A stretch of 64,000 nt of DNA, from the NCBI GenBank assembly GCA_037042915.1, contig CM073194.1, positions 3,720,001 through 3,784,000 of the forward strand, written 5' to 3'. Within the stretch, counting starts at the first letter, position 1; each line of letters opens with the position of its first letter. Under the pieces are notes generated by a model, which saw nothing but the letters and a program-made list of their open reading frames with translations, had not been told where the DNA came from and did not search any database. The position numbers and the translations under genes are program-made. The stretch is from Auricularia sp. M13 (taxonomy: Eukaryota; Basidiomycota; Agaricomycetes; Auriculariales; Auriculariaceae). Shown piece by piece: positions 12,661-25,475 of this stretch.

Positions 12661-13340
12661 CAGTTCGGATTGACGTACAGCGCGTAGTGTGCACGCATAT
12701 GCATGGTCCCTGAGGTCGAAGAGATACAGTACAGAGTATCATGACGTTTGCATTATACCGCGTTGAGATAGCGCGGGAAAGATCCCGCGAAGAGTTCATG
12801 CGTCGAGGCAAACACGAGATCTCGCCGTCTCACGTGAAGCTTTGGTATACTTGCGCAATATTGAATCTGATAGCGTGCCTGGTGTTTACTTGTGAGCTCC
12901 ATGCGTTGTGGCCTGGAGAGGATAGTTCAAGGAAGACCTGGAAGCCACAGGTCCAGGAACGCCGGTTCGCGAGATGGGAGGGCATAATAGATCTGCGGCT
13001 GGGTGGGATCAGTGCTAGTGGCTTGCTGGGTGGCCAGGGCATGTGGTGGGGTTGTTAGAGCATGCTGGGCAAGGCGATGGACGCGCTCTTGACGGTTTTC
13101 ATCGTCTGAGTTCCATGGACACCCTGTAATTGCTTCTACTGCATGGGGTGCATCGAGTACGTCGGTGTCTGGCTTCTGAAATCCACCAGTTTGTTCAGAT
13201 AGTAGCGTTACTAGACATAGCCAAAGAACGAATTATGTTGGCATGAAGGAAAGGAGCGGAGGCAGGTCGCGTGTTTGCATCCGTGGCGCGCGTGCGGAAC
13301 GCGTCAGCCATCGCCCTCGGCTCTGCCCTCCACTCGCACA
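12661..13340. other. Intergenic, upstream of RPN3
   Basis: Upstream region of RPN3 and of the unresolved minus locus. Nothing else supported. The ATG at 13341 is taken as the RPN3 start because the frame MAPATKDVEMKTDEKDK matches the usual polar N-terminus. Confidence 0.4.
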
Positions 13341-15966
13341 ATGGCCCCCGCAACGAAAGACGTCGAAATGAAGACGGACGAGAAGGACAAGCCCGCAGAG
13401 GAGCCCGCCCCGCCGCCGCCGCCCGCGCCGTTAACGCCGGCCCAAATCATCGCGGCCAACATCGGCCTCGTCGAGCGCGCCGTGTCGACGCTCGAGCCGC
13501 GCTTCACCCACCGCGTCCTGCGCACCCATGCCTCGCTGCGCAAGAAGCTCGACGCTGGCGTGCTGGCGGACGCTGTGAGGACCGTGTGGTCGAAAGGTGC
13601 GGCTCCATCTAGAATAATAAATTTCAGGATTTTTGTTAATTACCGTAAAACAGACGGCGCGACGCGTGGCCACCTGCTGGCCTACCTCCCGGACGCGCCG
13701 ACGGCAATGGACGTCGACACGGCGTCAGGCAAGGACAAGGACGTGCTGCCCGAGACGGAGGCGTACGTGCGCCTGCTGCTGCTCGACTTCCTCATCGACA
13801 AGAACAACTACCCGCGCGCCATCGAGCTCGCCAACGAGACCGTCGAGCTCGTCCACAAGCTCAACCGCCGCAGCCTCGACGTCCTCGCAGCCCGCATCTG
13901 GTTCTCCCTGGGCCGCGCGTACGAGCTCAACGGGAACCTCGCAGACGCCCGTCCGTGCGTACACCCCATTAAGTCCTTCCAAATGAAATGCTGACGGTAT
14001 GCTCCGTTTTTCGTGCCAGGCTGCTCCTGGCGGCGCAGCGCACGGCGAGCCTGCGGCGGGACGACGAGTCGCAAGCGACGCTGATCAACCTGCTGCTGCG
14101 CAACTACCTCGCGTACGACCTGCACGCCCAAGCGGACAAGCTCGTCTCGAAGACGACGTTCCCCGAGAGCGCCGGCAGCGCGCAGCTCGCGCGCCACCTG
14201 TACTACCTCGGCCGCATCCGCGCCGTCCAGCTCAACTACACCGAGGCCCACACCCACCTCCAGCAGGCCATCCGCCGCGCGCCCAACGCCCAGACCGCCC
14301 CGGGCTTCTTCCAGGCCGTGCACAAGCTGTTTGTCGTCGTCGAGCTGCTTATGGGCGATATCCCCGAGAGGAACTTGTTCCGCCATCCCGTACTCAAGAC
14401 CGCGCTCCAGGGATACTTTGAGATTGTCAAAGGTGAGCAGCTGGTCATTTTGCGTTGTGCGATGGGTTGCTTGCGCGTAGCGGCTGTTAGACGGTTTGGC
14501 TCGCGCTGGACCCATGATCGGGGCGGCTGCTCCCATCGCGCTCGCACTGCGTCAATGTCAATGTTCGCTTTCGCTGACACACATGTCGCAGCCGTCCGCG
14601 CGGGCTCGCTCAGCCAGTTCCAAGCCACGCTCGCCGCGCACACCGCGCAATTCTCCGCGGACAAAACGTACACCTTAGTCCTGCGTCTGCGGCAGAACGT
14701 GATCAAGACGGGCATCCGCCGGCTCTCGCTCTCCTACGCGCGCATCTCGCTGCGCGACATCTGCCTGAAGCTGCACCTCGACTCGGAGGAGGACGCGGAG
14801 TACATCGTCGGCAAGGCCATCCGCGACGGCGTGATCGAGGGCCGCGTCGTGCACGAGCACGGCTGGATGGAGTGCGCGGGCAACAAGGGCGCGTATGGGC
14901 CCGAGGTCGCGGATGTGTTTGGGCGGAGGATTCAGTTCTGTTTGGGGCTGCATAATGAGAGTGTCAAGGTGCGTTTTCATTTCCCCCTTTCCCCTTGCTT
15001 GCTGCGCTCGACCAGTCCATCCCACCTGCGCTCCCCATCCCGTTCCATCTGCGTTCCCCGCCGTCCTCGCTCACGCCGTTTGGCGCCTGTCCATCTATCT
15101 TTGCGTGCGATCATTTTTCATTTCTGCCTGGCATTTCCTGCCTTTTGTTTTGCTTGGCGCCGTTCTTCCGCTTTGGGCCAGGGGAACCCCGGCTTTTTCA
15201 TTTCATTTCATTTCCCTTTTTGTGTCTGTGTGCATTTCATCTTGCATCTGCATTTGGGATGTCGCGCTTGTGTCGGGATTCTGCGCACTTCGGGACCGAC
15301 GGTCAGGGTGCTTGGTTCTTCTCTTCGTTGGAGCTTCGCTGCTCTGCTCAGGTCAGGGATGCATGGACCTGAGCTGGGCACGGCGCCAAGGACCCGGCTG
15401 GCGAGGTAGCCGACCGCCGACCGCTTCGCTTCGTGTCGACGTCGTTATCGCGTCGGCTAGATGAGATGTGCGATGTGGTCCTCGAGCGGTGTCTCCGCTT
15501 CTGCCCGCCTGGCGTTTCTTTTGGACCTCGTGCTCGCTTCGGGTGGTTCTCTGTTCAGTTCAGTTCAGGCGTTCGGGGGTGCAGATGCGCAGCGCACGTT
15601 TATTTTGTTCTGCGGGCGGCTGGGGCTGCACGTGTCACGCTGTCCGCTGTCCGGGCTTTACGTCTCTATGGGTGGATGGCTTCGGTATTCTCGCCTTCGT
15701 TCTTCGTTCTTCGTGCTTCGTGTGGACAGCGCAGCGCGGAACGGGCCGCTTATTGTTGACTGTTCGCCGTTGACGGATCTGCCGCTTTATCTGTATCTGT
15801 CCTTCCGCTGCTGATGCACTTCCCTTCGCAGGCGATGCGGTACCCGCTGAACGCGCACCGGAAGGAGCTGGCGACGGCCGAGGCGGCGCGCGAGCGCGAG
15901 AAGGAGCTCGCCAAGGAGATCGTGGACGGCGAGCATGACGGGGACGATGATCTTGGCGAGTTCTAG
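13341..15966 (+). CDS. RPN3: RPN3, 26S proteasome regulatory-particle subunit (PSMD3)
   Basis: Non-ATPase scaffold subunit of the proteasome lid. Five exons (13341-13596, 13654-13954, 14020-14432, 14592-14968, 15832-15966) give 493 residues, near the yeast length of about 520. The first part is a charged Pro-rich tail, then TPR-like/helical repeats, then a PCI winged-helix module (IRRLSLSYARISLRDICLKL and EYIVGKAIRDGVIEG), and the conserved C-terminus AMRYPLNAHRKELATAEAARERE ending in an acidic tail with GDDDLGEF. Introns 1-3 are 57, 65 and 159 bases. The last intron (14969-15831) is 863 bases, unusual for this genome. Gene looks intact. Confidence 0.95.
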
Positions 15967-16401
15967 ACGCTGGACAGTGTTGCATGTGGTCTTGGGCGTG
16001 GAATGAATTGTGTCGGTTTGCTCTGAGAGAGAGAGGCTGCGTCACGACCATTAAGAATATTCAATGGCTGGGCTGGCTGGCTCAGTGGCTGGCTGAGATT
16101 TTCCCGTGTGAGATCGTCAGTCGCATCTATGCGGGTTTCTGTTTGGGAAGCGTGAGAGAAGCGCTGGCTGGGGCTGTTTGGGTTTTGGAGTTGGAATCAA
16201 ATCAAATTGGGTGATGGGACGCGGACAGGCACGCACGCACGTCTGTCGCGGGATGAAATTGGCGTGCGTGGGTTGGCATCCTGAGCTCGCCGATCGAACC
16301 CGCGCGAGCCGGCTCGCTTCGCTGCAGCTTACCGCTCCCTGCCTTATATATCAGCCCTCCCCCGCCCCGCCCTGGGCCCCGCACGACCCACTCGAGACGC
16401 G
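15967..16401. promoter_or_regulatory. RPN3-to-MFS intergenic with TATA box
   Basis: A TTATATATC stretch at 16344-16352 lies about 50 bases before the transporter ATG and is a good TATA-box candidate. GC-rich and pyrimidine-rich sequence follows it up to the start codon. Confidence 0.5.
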
Positions 16402-18767
16402 ATGTCGACAGAGAAGGTTGCAGTCACCGTCTCCGACACCGACTCGCGCGTCAGCGAGAAGCACCCCGCCAGCGTCGTCGAGCGGCCCACCCAGCGCCAG
16501 AAGGACGTCGACGTCACCGTCGGCCTCGTCGCGGGCCACAGCGACGACGACCTTGTGGCCGAGGATAGTCGGCGGCTGCGCGTCAAGCTCGACTGGCACC
16601 TCCTGCCTGTGCTCTGGATGCTGTATACTCGTGCGTTGCTCGCTGTTGTCTTGCTTTGCTGGAGTGCTATATGCTGAATGCTCGCTGCAGTCCAGTTCAT
16701 TGACAAGTGCGTTTGCGTTTGCGTGCGGCGTGGTGGGAGCTGGCGCTTATGCTGTCGCGTAGGAGCACGCTCGGCGCGTCGAGTATCCTGGGCATCATCG
16801 AGGACGCGCATCTCACCGCCGACCAGTTCAATACGCTTGGCTCTGCGTTCTACATCGGTGAGCATACCGTCCTGTAGTCTCATTGTGTGCACCTGGTCCC
16901 GCGACGTGCGCCCAGCCAAGGCACCATCAGGAAAAAAAGGCCAGAGGCAACCGCAATATTCGGATTGCTCAGCCGTCGCCGTGGCACCAGACTCACTGTC
17001 AGACGCCTGAATATTACTGCGCTGCTGACGCCGGTGTATGCAGGGTATCTCGTCTTCGAGTGGCCGCAGGCGTGGGCGCTGCAGCGGTTCCCGGTCGCGA
17101 AATGGGTCGCGTTCAACATCTTCCTCTGGGCCGTCTTCCTCGGCCTGCACCCGGTCTGCAAGTCCTTCGGCTCGCTCTTCGCGCTGCGCTTCCTGCTCGG
17201 CGCGTCCGAGGGCGCCGTCACCGCGGGCCTCATGCTCGTCACCGGCATGTTCTACACGCGCACGGAGATAGGCGAGCGCCTGGGCTGGACGTTCCAGTGC
17301 AACGGCTTTGCGCAAATCGTCTCGGGCTTCATCTCCTTCGGCGTGTTCCATGTCAACCCGAACAGCAAGCCCAACCAGTGGCAGTGGCTCATGATCGCCG
17401 TCGCCATCCTCACCTTTGTCTGTGCCTGCATCTTCCTCGCTCTCGTGCGTCCCATCTCTCTCTCTCATGCTTATGCTTATGCTTATGCTTATCATGACGC
17501 CGCCAGTTCCCCGACAACCCTGCGACGGCGAGCTTCCTGACGCCCGAAGAGAAACGGCTCGTCATCCGGCGCGTGCGCGACAACCAGAACGGCATCGAGA
17601 CTAAGACATGGAAAAAGGCACAGTGCGTTGCGCCCCACCCACCCCCCTCAGCGCCTCTTACGTCCCCGCCGCTAATCTCGTATCACCACCGACGATCGGC
17701 CCTGCTCCTCTTGCCACCTGCCCATTCCCCGTGCCCTCGTGCCGCCCCCGCCAATTCAACCCACCATCCCGCATGACCCGTGGCCCTGTGGCTGATGACC
17801 GACTACTGACGCGCACCACTTGCTTTGCCCAGGTTCCAGGAGGCGCTCCGCGACCCCAAGACGTGGCTCTTCTTCCTCTTTGCGGCCGTCTCGTGAGTCT
17901 TGAATTCTCTGGAGCAATCATCGCCGGCGCTCGCTTAGCTCCCCCTCGCCCGCGCTCCGACGAACATTGAACATTGCGCTGACTGTGCGCCAGGAACCTG
18001 CAGAACGGGATGGGCGTGCAGTACAGCATCATCATCAAGTCGTTCGGCTTCACGACGCTGCAGACGACGCTGCTCAACATCCCGTCGGGCGTCGCGCAGA
18101 TCATCGGCATCACGCTCGGGTGCTACATGCTCCGCCGCATGCCCAACTGCCGCGCGTACCTCGCCATGCTGTTCTTCCTCCCCAGCGTGCTCAGCGCCGT
18201 GCTGCTCATGACGCTGCCGTTCCATAACAAGGTCGGCTTGTTGGCGAGCTTCTACGTCATGAGTGAGTCTTCGGCTGTATGGGTTTTTTTGGTGTGTGTT
18301 GACGCATTGGCGCAGGCTTTGGAGGCGCGCCGAGCTTCGTGTTCGTCGTCAGCTGGGTGGCGAGCACATGCGCGGGGCACACAAAGGTCCGTCTCGCTCC
18401 TCTCCCCGCGCGCGCACATGCTGATGCCGCGCTACAGCGTCTGACGACGAACGGCATCTTCCTCATCGGCTACGCGCTCGGCCAGATCCTGTGCACGCAG
18501 TTCTGGCGCATGCAGTACCGCCCGCGCAACCTCGTGCCCTGGGGCATCTGCCTCGCGTCGTACGTCGGCGACTTCGTGCTGCTCTACACCATCCGCACGA
18601 TGCTCGCGCGCGAGAACCGGCGGCGCGACGCGCTGCAGGGCGAGGGCGAGAAGCGCGAGGAGGACGAGTTCGGCTGGGTCGAGGTCGACGGCGAGCGGCG
18701 GCGCGTGCATAAGAGCTTGCTCGACCTGACGGATCGCGAGAATCTGAGCTTTAGGTATGTGCTGTGA
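16402..18767 (+). CDS. Major facilitator transporter, DAL5/allantoate-permease type (anion:cation symporter)
   Basis: Plasma-membrane transporter of organic anions such as allantoate, vitamins or carboxylates; the substrate cannot be told. Nine exons (16402-16630, 16691-16706, 16763-16857, 17044-17454, 17517-17622, 17833-17892, 17994-18262, 18316-18386, 18438-18767) give 528 residues, within the family range. Family signs: RRLRVKLDWHLLPVLWMLY before helix 1, the GYLVFEWPQAWALQRFP and RFLLGASEGAVTAGLM segments, FLTPEEKRLVIRRVRDNQNG after the first six helices, and the DPKTWLFFLF and LLNIPSGVAQIIGI segments. Exon 2 has only 16 nt. Intron 4 holds a small TTATGC microsatellite near 17468-17492. 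Confidence 0.92.
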
Positions 18768-20444
18768 GCACAGGAGGGAGGACTCGCTGCGGGGAGTTCC
18801 CAACTGAGGGGGACGGGGTGAGGGAGCGGGATTACATGATATTGGGTACTCTACTGATCGCAAAACGGGTCGCATGTGTTCGCCCGACGCCTATGCTCGG
18901 CGCGCCGCGTTTTTCTCTAGTACTGTAGTGGGCTTTCGTTCGTCCGTGACATGCATGCAAGAATATAATACACAACAATCATTCGCAATGCAGTTTGAAT
19001 CGCCCGCAGTGAAGGGCTTCTACGACTTGTCCCCCGTCCTCACAGGGATGACAGGAGGTATTGTGTTGGCTGCGCATGATCCCGCGGCCCTGCACGTTTC
19101 TTCCACACATGCAGCTTCTGTGTGATGGACAAGGATGGACACGACTGGCAGGCCGCACTAGCTTCACTGTGGCATCGGCGCCGACGCTACGCAGAACGCG
19201 TTCAATTAGCGACGCGATGCGGCAACTTCAAGGTTTTTATGATCGTTGATAGCGGGCACTGGCGTGTATAGGCAGTCTGGTAGGCATTGGCAGTCTCAGC
19301 CTGAAATGCGAGCGCGATGGCCGTCAGAGTCAACTGACCGATCCTTATTGTGCACCCGAGATCGTGCGGCCGCGTGCATCGGGGAATTCGCTGCAAGTGG
19401 CTCTTGGGTAGGTAGTGCGGTAGTGCAGCCGCACATGGTCACAGGTCAGCTTCTGGATTCTGGTTGGGAAGCCGTCCCGCTGGAGAGTTCTGTTTGGTGT
19501 CAGTGTTCAAGTTACATAAAGAATATATGAGTCTTCAGCAGCCTATGTGCGACGTTCTTCCGCCAACGCCAATGGAAGCACGCCGCGTGAGACAGCCAGG
19601 GCCCGTTATGGGACGGGCGGTACTGCTGCCGCTGCCGCTGCGCTGATGGTTGCCGTTTATCACGCAATCCAATTGAATGGGATAGTCCCATTCAATGGAA
19701 TGCTTGCGTTCGGGACGGTACAAGTCCGACAAAAGGCTGAAACAATGACCTGTCCATTCATCCCCTTCGACGCGCTCCCCCCGCTCCAGTGTGGCTGGCT
19801 GAAGCCGTGTGGAGAGGGTGGAGAGGAACGACGGGAGCAGGGGCGGGGGCGGCACTGCGAAGACGATTCTTGTTCACCTGAGCGTTGCTCTCCAAGAGAT
19901 ACATATGAGCGGTCCCGCATTTCCACGCTTGCGTCGGCGCCCGGCCGAGGGAAGACTCGGCTTCAGTAACCAGTGAACGCATGCATTTCATTGACAGATG
20001 ACACAGAGGGTCTGCGGATTTGGTATGCATGATCCCCGCATGCACCAGCATTGCGCGGCTGCACACGTCAAGGCGCGTTAGATTGCCGGGAGACGTTGAG
20101 CGTGTGAGCACTCAGACTGTCCATCGGAATCCACTCCGGCAATTACCGGTGGGGACCACGAGACCTCTCAACTCGCTTCCCTTGATACCCTAGCAGTGAA
20201 ACAAGCAAATTGAAGTAGTATATATATACCTTGGGATGCTGTTTGATTGTATTACCAGGCTATTCTAGCGGGAAGGGGATAGAAGACGACTTACTGTAAG
20301 TGTATAGGGTGCCGTAGCAGTTTCGGGCTCGAAACAATGCATTGCGTACGGAGAAATTCTTGAATACAGACAACTATTGTACAGAGTACTACAGACCACG
20401 TCAGGACAGGACAAACACAGTAAAACATGCAGGTCGGGCTCAGG
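18768..20444. other. Intergenic, about 1.7 kb
   Basis: Convergent 3' regions of the transporter and the next minus gene. I found no frame with consistent splice sites and no clear repeat. The ends of both genes are well defined. Confidence 0.4.
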
Positions 20445-23116
20445 TTATTGCCCCACAGTCGCGGGTTGCGTTCCACGGGCAAAGAGCGGAAGTATGGTCC
20501 GCTGTCTCAGCCACGCGAGAATGCGACGAGGCAGGGGGTCGAAGTCTCCGAAGTGGTACCAGAACGTCTGGAAGCTGTGCGGCAATTCGGCGGGCATGTC
20601 CCAGAAGAACGCAACGACTGCGAGGACGGCAAGGAAGATGATCATGAACGTGATGCCGAAGACGATATTCAACCGGGCAGGGCCTGCGAGGCCGAAGATG
20701 AAGAATGCGGTAGCAAATGTCAGTGCGGACCATATGAAGAAGACGTGTGGCAGAGAATAAAGCGTGGCGAGAGAGTGCAGACCCCAGCGCTGGTTTCTTT
20801 GGAAATAAACCTCCTGCTCATGCTGTGAGTTTCTCTCGCCGAAGAGAGGTTTACACGTACCCCGGACCCTCCATTGGCATTGACGCTCTTGTGATGAAGT
20901 CCGATGAGAAGCATTCCCGCGAACATGCTGGCGAATGACAACAACATTGATATGGCGCTGATGTAGTGGAGCTCAGCGCCTCTTTTTCCAGCGTCGTCCA
21001 CAGCGGGAATGGCGAGGAAGCCTACATTGGCCCTGTGGATCATTAGTGCCCCCGATCGTCCATCGAGGAACCGTGAACTTACGTGAGGAGAATCGTGGCC
21101 TACTCGAAGATCAGCTGCAAAAAAATGGGGCAAGTTACTCACGTACCAGCGCGGTTATCTGGCCCCATTTTGTGAGAAGGCTCTCCACAAACCTTTCCCA
21201 GTGCTCCCCGTAGCATGTTTCGTCGACCCAAACAGCATCGATCTCGCGCCGGTACCCAAATGGGGTATTAAAGCAAACGATAAAGGTCAACCATCGCACG
21301 AGCCGACATGGCTCATCCGATTTCTCCTCCTGGATGCTTTTTGTCCGGTCCAATCTCGGACGATCCTCGTAATGGAAGTTCAAGAATTTTTGCACCACTA
21401 TCCAATAAGATGATTAATATAATCTATGAGTAATGGCGATCAGAGCCACGTACGGAAGTCATGCCAGAAGCGAGCTGTCGAAGTGAGTAGGCAGTTCCGA
21501 TTTGCGCAACTTCGAACTCACCTATCATGTGCGTTCTTCGGACGGCGCCATCGGATAGTGCGATATCTATACCAGGAGTTAAGCGCACAACGGCGCCTGT
21601 TTAAAACCAACCGTACCTCTGGTGAGTTTCTCGAACTCCAAGATGACTTTGAGTTCTTCCCGCTTGTATGGCGACGTGGAGGAATCATTTGTTGCCGTGT
21701 CTGCGGTGTTGTTTGGACCGAGATCAGCCAGAGTGTGCGGATGCAGCTCACCTGCATAGTAGTACGCTGCTTCGCATATGACCCACGTGATGATCTCCTT
21801 GGGAATACGGCGGTGCGGGAAAAGTTGCATATGGTTGCTATACAGCATAGTAAGCTGTAACCCTTCGAATAGGTCAGCACGATCGCTACTCGGCCTTGAG
21901 GAATGTGGCACGCACGTAAATGGCTCTCCGACGCGGTTCTCTTCATTCCGAGCCAATACGCAGCGTACATCGAGAGTTCCTCAAGCCAGTATACGGTTTT
22001 GCTTCGGTGGTCGCAGATGTAGTACCAGCAATGTCGAGAATTGTCTGGGTCCAACTCAAGAACGACCTCCACCTCTGGCGGTAAAGGAGAGCCGTGCATG
22101 CGCTCTACGTGGCCATAAAAGAAGACCACTGCATTGCAGATGTCGCTGTTGGTGATGCGGGATGCTGTGACTATGCGGAGCCTATCGTTCGTGAAATAGT
22201 TGCTTCCTTCAGCGTGTTGGATCTCCTTCCATCCCTCCGGTACTCGATCGGCGCTTGCGATATGGATATGGTTGAATGATGTGCACAAAAAGTGATAACA
22301 TGGAAGACGTACCAGTTATCGCCTACAGCAAACTTGGCCGGTATATCGCGATCTATCAATGTCAGCGCAACGGCCCTGCAAAGGTGAATTTATTGGGTGC
22401 TGAAGCTGGAGAAAGCACAGAACGCACGACCGATTTTCATAGCGTCGTTCGCCGACACACGTTGGAGATGTAGGTTCGAGCTCGGAGCCGTCGTCGGATG
22501 GCGACTCGAGCGCTCCGGAAACAGCAAGCGTGGTATCGCTGCGATCGTCAACTGAATCGATACTGTCCCGCGTCTCATCTCCGTTAAAAGGCTCCCCATC
22601 TTGCTCGATGTGTGCACCAAGGGTCAATGACCTGGGGACAATAGCCGACCGGGTCGATGGCAGAAGATAGAACTCTTCCGTGGGGGAAGTCGGAGGCGCG
22701 GCTGCGTGGAACCACGACTGAAAGTCGTAAGTAGCGAGCGAGCTTGGGTCCTGTAGAATGCCCATGGGAAGACGCAGGAACCTAAGGAGGTCCACGAGGC
22801 GCAGATCTTGCAAAATCGTGGGGCGAATATGCGCGACAATGTGATCGTCCATTGTATGCCGTCTTATTAACGCCTGGCTGGCCCGAAGGGTGGCGGAAGG
22901 CTCCGGCTCGAGAGAGACATCAGCTGGTTCAAGTGAGGTCGGTGCTCGCCCCGGCCCAGACAGCGCCCTAATAGCGTTCGGCTGGAGATTGCCAGCGCGT
23001 AGCCGCGGACTGATGATCTGCACGGGCAGCAGTCCTAGCATGCGACCCTCGCCTGCCAGTGGCAGCGGCCAGGAGTAGCGGCGCAGATGCGGCTGCTGGT
23101 GTGCGGTCTGAGCCAT
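20445..23116 (-). CDS. Large WW-like membrane protein of an Agaricomycete family
   Basis: Multi-exon gene starting MAQTAHQQ at 23116 and ending with TAG at 20445. The N-terminal third is polar and probably disordered. A WW-like strand follows (VPEGWKEI then SNYFTNDRLRIVT), then HGSPLPPEVEVVLELDPDN and an ICDHRSKTVYWLEELSMY segment. A second helical block reads PHRRIPKEIITWVICEAAYYY. The C-terminal part has several membrane helices, among them ISAISMLLSFASMFAGMLLI, an FFIWSALTFATAFFIFGLAG stretch and IVFGITFMIIFLAVLAVV. This order (polar tail, WW-like module, PKE helical block, TM bundle) is that of a widespread family of unknown role in mushroom genomes. Exact exon edges between about 20.8 and 21.6 kb are not certain. 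Confidence 0.65.
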
Positions 23117-24451
23117 CTGAGAGCTGGGCAGCGGTCAGGACCGGAAATTGGGCTCCATTAACAAGTACCTTTCTGTATGCATGGCGCTCCGCGTACGCAT
23201 TCAGAGATCGGAATCAGATCCGCTGAAACACGAGGCCGGTGCATTCGTGCTTCGAGCGCGAAAGCTGCTCTTCCCTGAGGTCGCCTTCGGATGAACCCGC
23301 AGTGCGATGCGGGAATCGTCGCTGAGATCAGTGGTGCTCTCTTCGTCGACATGCCTCCGTCACATGGCCAAGTGCGTCGCCGCCGCAGAGAGTGAAGGCA
23401 AGAGCGTCCAGGGTGTCAAGAAGCAGGTGCAAACCCGGGACCCGGGGGGGAAGCCCGCGACGGGCGGCAGATTCCCTCGGAAGGACTTACCGCCATGCCT
23501 GCAGGTTGCAACGTGCGGCCGGGTTTACAGTGCGACACTTATGGAAGTTTCTGCGATTGCATAGGACTGGTCAATCGTCCAGGTTAGCACGTTTTTACCG
23601 GTCCGATATCCTCAAATGTTCGGCACTCGTGATCGCGGGTGTTATAGTGCACATTCCTCGGAGCGCTGTTTGCTTCTATCTGGATTAGTGCCATACCACC
23701 GCCACCGCTGAGGCTGGAGACATACCGATTCCACCACTATTACCGTAGCCACAAGGTCGACGCGGAAGATGTCAACCGCTCTCAAGAGCGCGGTTCGAGG
23801 AGGGACCTATGTCAACGTACTATTCTCTCAGGGTCATAACGACTTTGACACATACAATCGCGCCCATCTCGGCCATTTCGTGCCGTTGAAGCGTCTATCG
23901 ATGGCTGAAAGCGCATTGGTACCAGCCAAAAGCAACACACTTTGGTCTAGAAGTGCGCCCAGACGGGCTTAGAGTCACTACGGGATAACGACTGTCAACC
24001 GGGACGTCAACCGCAGGTGGACATCGTCAACAGTCCTGGAGAAGCATTGTGTCAATCTGCAGTGCGTACACCCGGAGGAAGTGACTGACAAGACTGGCCT
24101 TCGTATTCATTTTCAACGCGCTTGAAGGCCGAACTGTATTGAGCGCTTCAAACCCGTCTGATCGACAGCAGGCTCCGCTTGCTGAGCGGGAACTCGATGA
24201 AAACTTGGACGTTGACGATGGGCCGTGTATGCACTTGTCATCTTGCAGTCGGCTCGCGGACAGGCTGGCTCGAGTCTCGACACATCCGTGAACAGCGCGG
24301 AGTTCAGCAAGAAGCGCGTCTATGCAACAGCGAAGAATACAGCTTTCTGACCGCCGACGCCGTAGTGGACGCAAACGAATATCAGCAAATCCTCCAACAG
24401 TATACGCGTTCTATTACGCAGTTTTGGTGGTCTTACAAGGCGAGCAGGCAT
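23117..24451. other. Intergenic, about 1.3 kb
   Basis: Upstream of the WW-like gene and downstream of SWP1. No frame could be joined to either neighbour, and no repeat stood out. Confidence 0.4.
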
Positions 24452-25475
24452 CTACGACTTCTCGCCTAAACGCCACTGGACGATCGCGCCGAGCGCCCGG
24501 TTGCCTGCAACAACCGTTGGTATCGCGAGGATGGCACCGTACAGCAAGACATCGGGCAGCTTCAGCTTGAGCCAGTAGATGAAAAGCAGGCCCTCGAATG
24601 CAGCCAGGAGAGCGACGAAAGGTGCGATCTTGGGCGAGGTAAGGTTTTGCAGAGAGTGCGGGATACGAGCCAGCTGCAGAGCGATACGTGTATGAGCGCT
24701 TCGTGCGAAAAAGCAACAATAGAAATGTCACGGACCAGGCTCAACAAGACGACCCATGGCGCGGCGACGGCTCCCGCGAAAAAGAGTGATATTATCCGTG
24801 GGGGGAGCTTGGGGTCCGGGCGGAAGGTGTGATGGATAGCAGGGAGCGGGTGGAATGATGCTTCGTCGGGGTGCTGAGGCGCTGGTTGGGTACGCGGCAG
24901 GTACAGCTCGAAGAGCCTGTACGCGGCTGACTGGTACTTGAAGGAGCCGATGATGAGCCAGACCTGCAGAGGGCCGCCATTCGGGGTTGCTGGAATCGTG
25001 ACAGGAGGTTTGGCCATGTTCTGCGCGAATCGAAAGCACTCGGTTAATAATTCAGAGTAATATATTAAACGAGCGTACCACGTCGATTTTGGCTTTTCCA
25101 TCCGGCTTGACGCGTATGGGCTGTATGCCCTCCTCTTCTGTGACCGGGTCGTAGAAGCGAAGGAACGTCTGGTGCGGCCTGACTTTGTCCGCTACATCCG
25201 ACGGATTCCTGGCGAACACCTCGAACGAGATCCTCAGGGTATCTTGCGAGGTCAGGTTCACAGGCGGCGAAACAGGACGGCCAAGTGACAGCCTGCGTTA
25301 TACTCCAGGTCAGTGACACGTTAGCGCGAGCCGGTAGGGGTACGCACGGTCCAGCGCGTACTGGCTCATGGCTGCCCTCTGTCAGCACAGTGAACCGGGC
25401 AGATCCAATGGTAAGCTCGCGAGCGGCGGTCGCGAGCTGAGCGAGCGCCAGCAGGGCGAGGCTAAGACCTCTCAT
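24452..25475 (-). CDS. SWP1: Ribophorin II / SWP1, oligosaccharyltransferase subunit
   Basis: ER membrane subunit of the complex that moves the glycan from dolichol to Asn in nascent proteins. The protein opens with a signal peptide (MRGLSLALLALAQLATA), then ARELTIGSARFTV and a luminal beta domain (VNLTSQDTLRISFEV and HQTFLRFYDP). The membrane part has NGGPLQVWLIIGSFKY before the first helix, then IISLFFAGAVAAPWVVLLSL, a segment around FVALLAAFEGLLFIYWLKL, and a final helix before QWRLGEKS. Stop is TAG at 24452. Length is about 280 residues, like fungal SWP1 and much shorter than animal ribophorin II. The start follows from the signal peptide. Confidence 0.85.

Noticed and set aside
15000-15815. 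Nested genes in the RPN3 intron
   Set aside because: The open stretches are pyrimidine-rich, low in complexity, and lack splice or start context; kept only as a long-intron observation.
19535-20111. Genes in the MFS to WW-protein gap
   Set aside because: Frames on both strands overlap, are Ser/Arg/Pro-rich and cannot be extended by plausible introns.
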